A stretch of DNA of 64,000 nt from Asterochloris sp. CNOR1 (lineage: Eukaryota > Chlorophyta > Trebouxiophyceae > Trebouxiales > Trebouxiaceae). The DNA lies in the NCBI GenBank assembly GCA_963969365.1, contig OZ017762.1, positions 558,001 through 622,000 of the forward strand. Direction: 5' to 3'. This document shows, piece after piece, positions 12,093-30,400 of the stretch. Numbering within the stretch: position 1 is the stretch's first letter; every line of letters starts with the position of its first letter. Position numbers and translations under genes: made by a program. The notes below the pieces were generated by a model, which saw nothing but the letters and a program-made list of their open reading frames with translations, had not been told where the DNA came from and did no database searches.

Positions 12093-13735
12093 ATGCACTC
12101 AGGCGCATGGAGGATCGCTGTGACAACTCTGGTGCTGGCTGGAGCAGGTGGGGCCCACAACCGCACCAGCACTTCGCCAGTGGAGAAGCCTCTGTCCCAC
12201 CTGGAACCATTCTGTCTCCTGCAGGCCTCACGGCAGTGGCTGGAGCTGTCTGCCCAGCAACAGATTTCCTCATAGGCTGCTGGGAGGACAAAGCGCCTGG
12301 CACCTTTGTGTGGCGTCCCACCAGTGCCCCCTGCCAGCGCAGTGCCCTGCCATGCTTCAAGGAGCAGAAGCAGCCCGTCGGCATTCTGATGGTAGGGGAC
12401 TCTGTGGATCTGAAGATGTTGGAGGCGCTCTGCACCCAGGCCAAGGGCAACTTCAAGGCAGACATCGGCGGTCCCCAGCACTACGACACCTTCCACGTCT
12501 GCGAACTGCCCAACCTCTACATCATGCACGTTTTTGTGCCGGGGGTAAGAAGCTTTTCCAGGCAGGCACCAGGTTTTGCCCCTGAGGAGTAAGACTGAAA
12601 CATTGCTGCCTGTCATGGCTGGAGCAGCACAGTGACTAGGCGCCTGCAGCTGCAAGGCTGCAAAGCTATGCAGACAGCAGTGTTGCACATCTGCCCTTGC
12701 TCCCCGCCTGTACTGGGCTACAGGTGCTCTTATGAGGGCGGCGCCTAGCCCACTGCCCGGTGCCTGCCTGGCTCTCACCTGAAGGCTTTAGGCTGCACAA
12801 AGGAGCTTTCCACGCTAAACACCCAACCACCTTGTCATGCCTGCTCAATTTGCCACAGGTTGTGTTGTAGGTGCACAGAAAGGGTGGCACTCAGCACAGT
12901 GCGGATTGCCTGCACCCAAAATGCTCTGACCGTAACCTTGTGTACTCACCTGGGAACTGCCGCAGGTTCACGTGGGCCCCTGCTGCCTGCCCTGTGCGCC
13001 ACAACAATGAGAGCTGCATGACTGGCTGACAGGTGCCTCTGCATGGGCTGTGCAGGTGCACACAGTTGACCCCTGCTGGCTCTCCTTGCACCTCACGAAA
13101 GTGCTTGCAGAGTGTTCCTCAGACGCCAAGTCTTGGCCCGTGTCAATGCCTGCTGAATCGCCAGCTGCTGGGAGTGGCTGACAGACACCCTCTGCACTGT
13201 GCTGCAGGTGCACCCAGTGGGCCCCTATTGGCTCCCTGAGCGCCACAACAACAAGAACTGCATCACCAAGTTTGGGGAGGCAGCCACCGAGTTCAAGAAG
13301 AAGATGCAGCCCAGCGTGGTGATGGTGGCTTCAAACCTGTGGGACATTGTCAGGCTTCAGTATAAGGTCAAGAGCCCAGATGATCCTAAGCTGACCTTCC
13401 TGCCTTCAGCTGAGATCGTAGAGTGGCAGGGGCAGCTGGAGGACCTCCTGGTAGCAGTGGAGGGCACCTTCCCCAATGCCAAGTGGATATTCAAGACCAC
13501 CCCCCTCCCCAACCCCGAGTGGACTGCCTGCTCGCGACATCCTGTGCAGGCCCTGAATGTGGCTGGCGCTGCAGTGGCCTCTGGCAGGGGATGGCGGCTT
13601 TCTGATGCAGCTGCTCTCACTGCATCCTTTGGCAATGCCTCTGACTACCTGCAGGATATGCAGCATCCTCAGGCATACATTTCTCTGACAGTGATCAAGA
13701 TGATTTTGCATGACGCCTGCTCAACGTTGTCATGA
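12093..13735 (+). CDS. SGNH/PC-esterase-like secreted protein
   Basis: Three exons, 12093-12147, 12225-12544 and 13208-13735, give 300 residues. The first 20 or so residues form a plausible signal peptide with a hydrophobic core ending in Ala/Gly. A GDS motif sits at about 76-78 after a hydrophobic strand, and a D-x-x-H followed by Pro at about 275-278, the spacing expected of a Ser/Asp/His SGNH triad as in PC-esterase and Cas1p/TBL-like acyl esterases. A hydrophobic strand ending in Asn-Leu-Trp-Asp in the middle could be the block carrying the oxyanion Asn. Substrate is unknown; glycan O-acetyl groups are typical for the wider clan. Several Cys in the N-terminal half suggest disulfides. The second intron (12545-13207) holds decayed copies of the third exon's start. 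Confidence 0.65.
12959..13090 (+). repeat. Two decayed copies of the exon start at 13208
   Basis: The copy at about 13024-13090 repeats intron sequence before the acceptor (TGGCTGACAG), then GTGCAGGTGCAC and CCCC. The copy at 12961-13020 repeats GTGGGCCCC, GCGCCACAACAA and AGCTGCAT. Both have lost the reading frame. Confidence 0.8.
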
Positions 13736-14079
13736 AGTGCCCTTCCCTTGCTTGCAGTGCTAGTTGCAGCTCATATGTCAGCTTCCCATTGAAGTCCGCT
13801 CAGTACTGCTATGATACTCTAGCCTTTCATTCAAATCCATGATGTGGTGCTCAAGTCATCAGAAAGTGCATCAGACTAGGAACTAAATGACATGCTTCAA
13901 AGATGGCGTTTCACGGCGGAGCCATTCACGAGCATGAAACTAGATGGACTGCAGAGGTGTGGGCAGCGACAGTTCCCGCAGCGGCATCGTAGCAAATTGG
14001 GCACACAGTGAAACAATGGCTGGGCAGGCGCGCTGACTGCTCAGAGGGGCACAGCGCGGCGCAGGCTGAGCTAAACGAA
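13736..14079. other. Convergent intergenic spacer
   Basis: Lies between the stops of the esterase-like gene (+) and HSP70 (-). It is more AT-rich than its surroundings, as expected of two facing 3' UTRs. No other feature is seen. Confidence 0.5.
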
Positions 14080-21083
<7,004 letters not shown>

Positions 21084-21648
21084 CTTGGCTCGCTCTGGAT
21101 GTTTTTGCGTGATTTGGCGAAAAAGTGGTGGCTGTCTGTTCTTTTCTATTTCCTGTTCCCTTCTATTCAGCCTGATGCTCTTCGATGCTCCAGTTGGATC
21201 CAATGCAGCACATGGAGGTATGAGCTTGACCAGCACGCTGCTGCTGCGTCTGATTTTGCTCAGAACTCAGCAGGCTAGCAGTACCAGTCAGGGCTCTGAC
21301 TGACGGAAACGGTTCAATCCTTGACATTGTACTCACAGCAGTATGTCAGATGCATAACCTGTTTTCAGTGGGCACTACGAGAGTGCCATTTGCTGCAAAG
21401 TTGCACAACAAAGGTGCAGCAGACACTGCCAGCCCTCACTGCTCGAGGTCCCACATTGTGCTACATCAGGCAATGTTACATGTATCAAGCCGTTCAATAT
21501 CATCCTCACCATCATTGTCAAGCATGTCACACCAGACAGTCTGCTGTTCATTGCGGCTGCATTAGTCATACCAGGCAGCAGGTACGCCAAGCGGGATAGA
21601 GTTTCAACGAGTTGCAGTCGATGTACACGAGCCAGGACCAGGATGAGC
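21084..21648. other. HSP70 upstream region / MinE 3' end
   Basis: Contains the promoter and leader of HSP70 (minus strand) and the 3' UTR of MinE. Read in the HSP70 direction the leader is purine-rich with several GAA units at about 21130-21165, but they lie head-to-tail, and I find no alternating nGAAnnTTCn heat-shock element. Confidence 0.4.
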
Positions 21649-23448
21649 CTAGCAGCCAAAGGGAAAGCGGTCTGAGGGGTCTGCGTCGGGATCGCTGGTG
21701 TCCCACTGCATGACAATGCCATCTGCCTCAGCATCCTCGCCCTCTGTCAGGGGGACTCGTGCCTGCAGCAGGGAGCCTGAGATGTGGGCAGCAGCTGTGT
21801 TCACTAGGACGCGGCAGCCTGTGCATGTCAGCAGGAGGATGGCAGCCGGCCGGCAAGACGTTGGCAGAGACCCAGCAGGCAGCGCACCTGGGGCTTAACA
21901 CGCCGCACAGGGACGTTGACGGTGTAGATGGTGCCCACATCTTGGTCAGCGCTGATGTTCACGTCCACCAGCTCCTCCCCTTCGATCTCAACAAATTCGG
22001 AGACAACCTGCAGTTTGATGAAACGTGTGACATGCTGGCGAACACAAGGGGTTGTGATGTTGCTGCTGTCCAGCCTGCTGCTGAGGGCACGGACAGCAAA
22101 TGTGGAAACACCTGAAAATGACCTTCATTTCAGATGGGTATGATTGTGTCTGGCAGGCCTGATTGCTATGGTGCTTCATGCAGCCAGGAGTCAGGGCCGG
22201 CTGTAGTTGAGAGAGTGCTGCTGTGCAGCCAAGAGCCTGACATGGTCTCAGCTGCTGATGTTGTTGTTCTGCGGCATTGTACCTCCGGTTGTGTGAAGCG
22301 CTGCAGCAACCTGTCAACGTAGTCCATCACAGTGCCACTGTGACCTTCATGGAACACTGAGCTGCATGTAGGCAACCAGGAGCAGCAAACTTGTAAGCCA
22401 ATCTGCACTTTATGGCAGGACACCAGGCAGGCCTAAGTGCGCATGACAAGCTGGCCGCAGGGGCAATACAACCTGCACAATGGAGTGCCTCAACCCAGGC
22501 TGGCAGGCAGGGAGGTAGACACACAGGCGACATTCACCTGCACGATAGAGTGTTTCATCTCAAAGAGGGAGGCCTGGTTCATGCCGCAGCGGTCGGCCAC
22601 CAGGATCATGCGCAGACGCTTCTTGCCAGCGTCCTTGGGCGTCATATCAGCCACCCTGCAGCCAGGGGTGGGCACGGTCCAACATGCTGCACTTGCTGAC
22701 ACGGCGTGTGGAGGGAAAGCGGTGCTCTCTGCAAGCGCGGTCCGCACTCTGCAGGCAATGCAGCAGGCACTGTTTTGACCGCTGAGAGCAGCGTCACGTC
22801 AGCAGCAAAGCCTGCAGGGCACATGATGTGCAGAGGAGAGCATACCAAACTGACGCCTTGGGCTGAGCAGTCTCAGCCACCCTCGGGTGATGAGTGGTAT
22901 GCAACAGCCATTCAGGGCGGCAGATGGAGGCACCTGGTGCACTCCCGCACAGGGCAAAGCTGAACCAGAAGCACACCTTGGTGGGAAGAAGATCCGCCAG
23001 GCTGCCTTGACCTTCATCATGAAGTCGCTGACGGTGCCTGAAGCTGGCTGCAGGCGGGCAGGATGCCTGAGTCAGACGTGATGGTCTGTGACTGCGAGTC
23101 GCATGTCAGCCAGACAGTTCAGGCTGGCATACGGCAGTTGCATTTGCCCAAGGGGAGCAGTGCAGCTGGTTGCAGGCAGGAGAAGTATGCCTGAGCAAGA
23201 CATCAAGGTCTGTGAATGCATGGCACAGAGTGCACAGGACGCCACCGGTCCTGGGGGTCTACAGTCATTCAGGACCTCACCGCCTTAGTGGTGGCAGGCA
23301 GTCCTGCAGACTTGGAGTGCTGCCTGGCCAGCGAGACGACGTCTGGCGCTGCCTGCTGCTCCTCATCTTCCTGCACTGGTGCGCTGGTCTCTGCCGCCTT
23401 GAATGCTGTGGATGCCAGGACACAGGCTGGGCCCCGCGACTGCCTCAG
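21649..23448 (-). CDS. minE: Plastid-division site factor MinE (5' end open)
   Basis: Exons (descending): about 23448-23281, 23047-22977, 22655-22538, 22007-21888, 21762-21649, all in phase. The second to fourth encode the MinE core: a helix ending in AAWRIFFPP, the conserved KKRLRMILVADRCG strand, and the topological-specificity domain ending VPVRRVKPQ. In plastids MinE drives MinD off the membrane so that the FtsZ ring forms mid-plastid. An acidic tail of 38 residues ending FPFGC exceeds the bacterial form. The first listed exon is Ala/Ser-rich and could be part of a transit peptide, but it lacks an in-frame ATG, so at least one upstream exon in 23449-23960 is missing. Confidence 0.9.
23043..23222 (-). 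repeat. minE: Intronic duplicate spanning a MinE exon start
   Basis: Bases 23043-23107, including the acceptor of the exon at 23047, are repeated at 23158-23222. Shared runs include ATGCCTGAG and GGTCTGTGA. In the second copy the acceptor is weakened. Confidence 0.7.
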
Positions 23449-24140
23449 CTGCAATCGCACAATCAAAGTCCCGTGCCATTTGTTTCACACCTAGGACAAG
23501 GTTCCAATGCAGGCCCAGCTGGCCACATGCTCACCCTTGCTGCAGGCTTCCACTGCTGTGCCTGGCCCGGGGGTGTGCACTGAAGACTCAACATGCGCCC
23601 AGTCATTGCCATGGCAGCCGGACTAGTCTCTTGATCCGGAGTGCCCCAGTGATCAGAAGTATCGGCAAAGGCCGCACCACCTTGGTTGAAGGCGCAACAA
23701 TCCCTTTGACTATGAGAGAAAGAAAACGCGAAATTGACTGCTGCTGCAGTGCTGCCGGCTGCAGGGAGCTCTGCTCCTGGTGAGATGGTTCTGCTGCAAA
23801 AACTGAGCATGGGACCATATTTTGGGAGCTGCCAACAAAGGGCCAGCGTCTGGGTAGACGCAGGCTTGCCGAACATGTAGGAACAAGACTGCGAGTCCCC
23901 TCAAGCTCTGCTGTTGGTGTTGGCTGTGGTTTGCTGGACGGCAATGGCATGCGCTGCACATGCGCCCCTCAAAAGTCAGCTTAGACAGAGAATTAGCTCT
24001 GGACCCTGCCTGAGGGACCCCTCTCCTGTTGCAAGCTCCACTGCTCCAGTTTTTCTCATGACATGCTCAGATGGGCTCCATGATCGACCTAAGCTCCAAC
24101 AGACTTGTTGGTCCCCCTCAATTCCGGCGTCCGTGATAAT
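23449..24140. other. Divergent 5' region of MinE and the sugar transporter
   Basis: Shared by the MinE 5' end (-) and transporter start (+). It probably hides the first MinE exon; a minus-strand reading from about 23876 has a transit-peptide-like composition but cannot be joined with confidence. Confidence 0.4.
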
Positions 24141-27100
24141 ATGGCACAGGCGGGCAGGAGCATGCTGCTGGCCCCTACCTCAGCCGTTGCCTATGGTTAG
24201 TTATGCTACAATAACTGACTCTTAAGACGGGGTTGTGACAATCAGATGCATACTGTCGACGCGTGGCCATGCCAGCCTGAGATCAAAGCTGATCGTGGCT
24301 GCTTTCAATGGACATCTGGCATGAATATCAGCAGTGAAATTGCACCCACCCCTGCTGGCTATGCCATGCAGGTTTTGCAGCCGTTTCAATGAATGTGGCC
24401 AACAAGGCTGCTTTGCAGAGGTGAAGCCCATTTCCCTTCATCTGCCCTGCCATGATGGCGGCCCATCAAGGCCAGCAAGCTGGGTTTGAGCTGCTGCAGG
24501 TACCCTTGCGCCAACATTATTCTCTTCATACAGATGGCAGCCACCATGGTCATCCTACTGCCGCTGCAGGCAAGCCATCTGATGTCTGGGCGTGTGAACA
24601 AGATTGATGAAGCTATCTGTCAATGGGAACAGCAGCCCGTGAAGGACCTTGCATTCAAAAGCTCTGGTCCTAATATGCGTCTCCTGGTCCCAGACTTGAC
24701 GACATGGGCGTTTGCTGGCACAGTGCTTGAATGCAGCACTGCATTGTCCTCACTACACCCCCTCTCAATGCAGGCTGCCAGCTCTGCCACCATCCCTCCC
24801 CTAACCCTCCAAAAAGCACGCCAGCTCATACCTGTGGCGGGTGAGAGGTTCTCCAGACTTGTGCTTGCTGCTGTCTACTTACTGGAGCGTACAGCCTTGC
24901 GGCGGCTGGCTGTGTGTGTCCACGGCTGTTGCTCCTTGGTGCAGGTCTCTACTGTTCCAATGTAGCCTTTGCTCTGCTGGGCCTGCAGTCCCTCAACATC
25001 CCCATGTAAGCAAGTTCAGATGGCAGTTCAGACCTGCTGTCTCTGTTCATATACTTACCTGCCGCCTGGGTCATGGCCTGCAGGTACAACACACTGAAAA
25101 GGTTGACTCCCATGCTGGTCCTGGGGGCCAAGGTCTGTATTGCACACGCTCTGCTGCACTTGCCTGCTGATGATGCTCTTGCTTCTGTGACAGCTGTCTG
25201 CTTCACCCCAGTCGTAAAATGCCTGCTGACTGCTGTGATGTGGCCTGGCAGGCAATCTTCATCACAAAGAAGGTGCCTGCCGTAAACATCATGAGCTCTG
25301 TGGCACTGGTTGTGGGCGGCTGTGTCATCGCTGGCATTGGCGACTTCTCCTTTGATCCCAGGGGGTGAGTTGAGTCTTGTGGGCTGGGTGCTGGAAGGCC
25401 CCCAAGGGCGCATACCTCTGCAAACTATGACTTGCAGCCAGTAGTTTTTAGGACCGCCACCTTGCATGTTGTCACGTTTGCCCCAAACAACTGGTGATAT
25501 GCAGCTGTGAGCAGCGCTGCTGCACCCTGATGCCCACTCATGCTGCGGCGCTGCATTGTGTGGCAGCCAGGGCCGGCCTTGCTGTGGAGAGTTCGGTTGC
25601 AGTCTGCAGTGCTGCATGACTGGTTGCTTCAGCCTGCAGCGCTCCCTATCCTGTGGCTGAGCCAGCCACCTGCATGCAGGTATGCATTTGCCCTGACCAG
25701 CTGTGTACTCCAAGCCTCCTACCTGCTGCTGGTGGAGCGCAGCGGGGCAGACAAAGGCCTCGGGCCTCTCGAGCTCATGCTGTATGTCAGCCTTCTATCG
25801 TTGCCATTCCTCATCATAGTGAGTCTTGCATCATGAAGGGCTTGGTCCCTGCTGGACCTGCACCGTGCTTCATTTGCAGTTTGTGTCCAGGCAGTTTCTG
25901 ACTTGAAAGTGGCCCCGTATGATGCCCAAGCCCTCTCGTGGGCTGCACAGAGCAGCTCATGCCCTCTCAGGCAATCACGGCGCCGCTTGAGAGGCACTCA
26001 AGGGGCACAAAACATGCATGATCTGCCCCTGCTGGTCCCTTAAGCTGCTCCCCTGGGAAAGGCTCAGCCGGTGCCCTCTCTGGTGTCTGACATGTCGCCA
26101 GAGGCCAACAGGCTGCTGCCAGCTCTTGCTAGTCTATCCTCCTACACCTCCAGAGAGCCTGCAAGCTTCTTGCACATGATTTTTTCTCAGGATTGGACCC
26201 ATGCTGTGGCTGCAGGTTGTCTTTGTCACAGGAGAGGCTGCTCAGGCACCTGAAATCTTCTCGAGCGCCTTCACCCAGTATGGCATGAGCAGCTCCGTTT
26301 TGGTGCTGGCTTCGTGTGCCGGCATGGGCATCCTGCTCAACTACTCCATTTTCCTAGCTACACTGGTTTGTGCAGGCTTCGTTTCCAATCTGATAGTGCT
26401 GCATCGTGGTGCCCCTCCAAAACTCAAAACTCCTTGTTCCTGCAGCACAACAGCGCGCTCACCACCACCATTGTGGGCGTTCTCAAGGTGAGCATGGTCG
26501 TCTGCTGAAGTGACAACCTGCAGCAGGAAAGGAGGGCAACCATCACTGATTGATGCGCATCTGTCCTGCCGATAGCCATGGGTGCTTGCAATCGCTCTTA
26601 TATCAGCCCAACACACCTTGTCCCTGCCCCTCTGCTGCCACTTGTCAGATTGCTGCCATCCCAGGCTGCATGTGGTGGGCTCACCTGGCAAATGACATGC
26701 ACTGACAGTCCTGTGTAGGCAGGCTGAAGACTTGTATGGAGTGCTTCTGGTGCCCTTGCCTGACAACCACCTTGTCCCCTTCTTGCTGTGCCAAAAGGCC
26801 TGTTGGGTTGCTGGAATTTCCAAAAAGCCGACAGCCAATCTGTCGTCATCAAACACCTGGCTTCTTGCCAGTTTGTGCCATAAATAGCATTTGGGTCCTG
26901 CCATCAGTGTTTTTTTGTTCGACCAGCTAGCGTTCACAACAGCTCACAGCCGCTTCTAGGCTGCCTATCCTTCCCTGCTGTGCAGGGCGTGGTGGCAACC
27001 CTGCTAGGTTTCTTTGTTCTGGGTGGCGTGGAGCCACATATTGTCAATGTGCTCGGCATTCTGCTCAACACAGCAGGTGGTGTCTGGTACACAGTCATCA

Positions 27101-27270
27101 AGTACAGGCGGAAAGCCATCAACCAGACACAGCACGACAGAGAGGGAGCAGAGCAGGAGTTGTTGCAGAAACCACCGGGTAGCAGGGTAGAACACCAGCC
27201 CCTGCTAAGCGGCGGGTCCGTCGCAGCCTTACATAGTCTGATTGAGAGACGGCCAAGTGGCGTGGTGTAA
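24141..27270 (+). CDS. Nucleotide-sugar transporter (DMT/NST family)
   Basis: Eleven exons: 24141-24195, 24381-24420, 24500-24569, 24774-24840, 24945-25005, 25084-25132, 25252-25364, 25680-25818, 26216-26365, 26446-26487, 26986-27270; 356 residues. Eight to ten hydrophobic segments are present. Family marks include VNVANK-like text in helix 1, NIPMYNTLKRLTP after helix 4, GILLNYSIFLAT, and NSALTTTIVGVLK before the last helix, as in SLC35D and plant UDP-sugar/GDP-mannose transporters of the Golgi. They exchange a nucleotide sugar for the nucleotide monophosphate; substrate cannot be read from sequence. The tail after the last helix is about 50 residues and charged. The third intron must start with GC (CAG followed by GCAAGC); its removal restores normal loop length. 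A GT14 glycosyltransferase lies 26 kb away and may use its product, which is only an idea. Confidence 0.9.
24570..24773 (+). other. GC-AG intron in the sugar transporter
   Basis: Donor CAG/GCAAGC, acceptor ATGCAG. It is 204 bases, a multiple of three, and open in frame, so retention would insert 68 residues in a loop where family members have none. Confidence 0.75.
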
Positions 27271-27444
27271 CAGCTTGCGGACGTGGCTCAATTGAACTCA
27301 CATGTACTTCACACAGTGGACGCACATGAAAATGTGTTTTACTGCAGGCAGGCATCACTCCTCTAAAAAATGTGTATGTTCGCTGCATCAACTGAACTGA
27401 TATGAATTGGTTGAGATGTTGGGGTTCATGTGCTGCCTCAGCTG

Positions 27445-30400
27445 TCATACGGATGAAATTCTTGCTGCCTCAGACCTGAAGAATTCGGGGAGGAATTTGC
27501 GTTGGAATGCAAGGAGCTTATCCTCCTTCTCCCAGTCAAATGCTATGTAGTTGGCATCCTCATCATAGAGGTGCAACTCAGTGAATATGGTCTTCATCAT
27601 GCGCCAGTTGAAGCGCCCCTCGGTCATGTACTGCAGGCGCACAGATGACGTGCTGTCAGCCATGGGAGAGGGGAGCTGTGGCAGAACTGGTGCTGCAGGT
27701 GGAGACAGCTGCAGTGCAACAGCTGTCATGCCATGCCTGCACAGGTGAGCATGCAGATGAGATGCATTCAGCAAGGGCAGGAGGAGATGTGGCAGCAGTA
27801 GTGCCGCAGGTCCAAGACGGCTGCAGTGCAGCAGCACTGCCATGCAATGCCAGCAGGGCAAGCGACTTCCAGCCAGAAGCAGAAGGCTTCTGACAACAGC
27901 TGTCAAGAGGTGCTTGCCAGGTGCAAGGGGGAGCCTGTAGGCAACGACTTAAACCTGCCGCAAAGAGTGCAGCAGCCTGGTCATGAGGTGCTGGCACAGG
28001 CATACTGCAACCAGCCGCTGGGACGGATGACAGCTGACTCGGCGAGGCGACGAATATCACCAGTGCCAAGCCTTGGCCTGAGCACGGCTGCATCATGTCA
28101 TCTCACTCTGTGGCTCAGGCAGCTCACAGTTGGAGTGCAGCAGCAGAACCTGGCTCAGCCAGAGGGCACATGTGGCAGCAGCTCACCTGGCCCCAGTTTT
28201 TGCGCAGGGACTCATTTGCCATTCTCAGGTTGTACCAGGGGATTTTGGAGCTGACATGGTGGGGGACGTGGACACTGATGTCGTGGCACAGCACCTCCAC
28301 CCTGCAGGCAGCAAGTGAAAAGAGCCTAGAGGAAACACACATGTGCTTGATGCACAGCCAGGCTTCCATGCACAAGGCTGCACGCAGCCTGCAGATGGGA
28401 GAAAAAACAGCACTGCACGTGAGTTGGATGGAGGGTGCAGTGGCACGCCTGCGCATCGCTTGAAGAGCGTTTGAAGCCAGAGGAATGGTGCAGACAGCGC
28501 ATCCACCCAAGGGAGCACCCCCGGCCTACACGGCCCGCTCAAGCGACACCGAGTCAGCAAGAGGTCTGCATACCTGCACATGCATGCCATCATGGTTGCG
28601 CAGCATCACCGGGGGCTCACCATCTGGGGAAGTCGCAGTGCACTGTGCCAGAAAGCTGAGCCTTGGCTGCATTCCACTGGTCAGCCGGCTTGAAGGGGAT
28701 GTGGGGGGCAGTGTGGTGGATGACCGTGAAGGTGCTCATCCAGAAGTGGTACCTGCGGCAGCACAGGTTGCAGAGCTCAGTGGAAGTTGTTCTCCGAAGG
28801 TTAGCCACAAGTGCAGTATGTCTATGTCAGGAGCTTTGCTGAACAATCAACAGCTTGCCAGAGTCCGATATGGCCCTCCGAAGACAACCAATCCGTGGCC
28901 CTGTGCTACTGAAGCAATGCATTGCCAGGGCAGTGCAGCTTAGCCAGCAGCGAGAGCACCGCTAGTACGAGCCCAGCAGCGAGCACCACTTGTACGAGCC
29001 CAGCAGCGAGCACCGCTTGAACGAGCCCAGCGAGCGCCGCTTGGACAAGTCCAGCAGGGGGAATGATCGACCATGACAAGATGCTGCTGGGCTGCTCATG
29101 TCCCTGGGTTTTCCACCCGCCCTGGGGCCATAGAACAGCAGGCCAGGGCCACACAGCCAAGGCTCAGGAGCCCGCGAACGCAGCAAACTGCAAACCTCAG
29201 CAGTGTGTGCAGTGCTCACCCCAACCAGGGCATCAGCCAGAACTTGACGAAGCCCAGGGGGCCTGTGAAGTAGAGCAGGGCGGGGAAGACCAACGCCATG
29301 AAACCGTAGACAGCAGCCAGACTGACCTTGACCTGCAGAGGGGGAAGTAACATGTCAGTGGGAGCACAAATGATCAGCTGACCAGCCGACAGGCACCAGA
29401 ATACCCATGCTACGCTTGTGCATGGCAAAGTTGTTGTGGGGCATCAGGCCAGCCGCTAGCATTCAATCTGAGCCAGGATTAAACTCATTGGGGGGAGCAA
29501 CATGTCAGTGGGAGCACCAATAATCGACTGACAGGCGACAGAAGACCCAACACCCGGCATGATGTTGTGTGGCGCTTGGTGCGCAGGCTGCCTGACATGT
29601 GGTGACCACATCAGCATTGGACTGACACGTCAAGCCATGCCAATGCTGGTTGCGGGACCAGGCGCACAGCACGAAGTGCACAGCTGGCGCTGCAGCCGTG
29701 AGAGCAGCACAAATTCACACGCCAGCAGACCAACCCCCAGCAGCAGGTGCCAGATCAAACCCTGCTGCAGCTGTGCACTTGTCCCTGGCCTCAGAAGCTT
29801 TGTTTGCCCAGGGCACAGGTCAGGGCACAAGGCCAGGTGTACCTTACACGTGCGCCATGCCCCAGCCTGGGCGCCAGGTGCCAGGATCATCTGCTAAAAT
29901 GCCAGATGCCCCAAGCTGGTAACACGCCCACAGCCAAGAAGGCACTGCAGCTCTCTCACCTTGGGCTTCTGGATCTAGCCTCAGATGCCTGGGATCCTGT
30001 GCCAGTGACGCTCACAAATGCACAGCCACTGCAGCTCACCGGTTGAGGCTTCTGATCTGCGCAGCTTACGGTGCCAAAGGCCGTCACACTACATGCCTGA
30101 CAAACCGACAACGAGGCAGCCACTACAGCCCACCCAGGAACATAACACCCCCTACTTGCAGCTGGGGTCAAGCCGAGCAGCTCAACGGAGTAGCAGGAGC
30201 CCCGCAGCTCTCACCCGGGGCTTCTGGTTTTCTGAGAACTTGCCCAGGTCAAAGTGCCAGATGAGCCAGTGGCCCACACTGGCCCACAGCTTCAGAGGGG
30301 ACCCCAGGAAGGTCTTGAACAGGAAGGCCTTAGCCCCTGTCCACTCATCCACCTCTGTCTTCATCACGGGGTGCCAGGCAGTGTCCTCCACCAGCCTGCA

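Noticed and set aside
21084-21648. Heat-shock element upstream of HSP70
   Set aside because: GAA units occur but are all in one direction; no alternating GAA/TTC triplet with two-base spacing is present.
24486-24965. One long transporter exon through 24500-24840
   Set aside because: The frame is open but the middle part is hydrophilic and absent from the family; a GC-AG intron explains it better.
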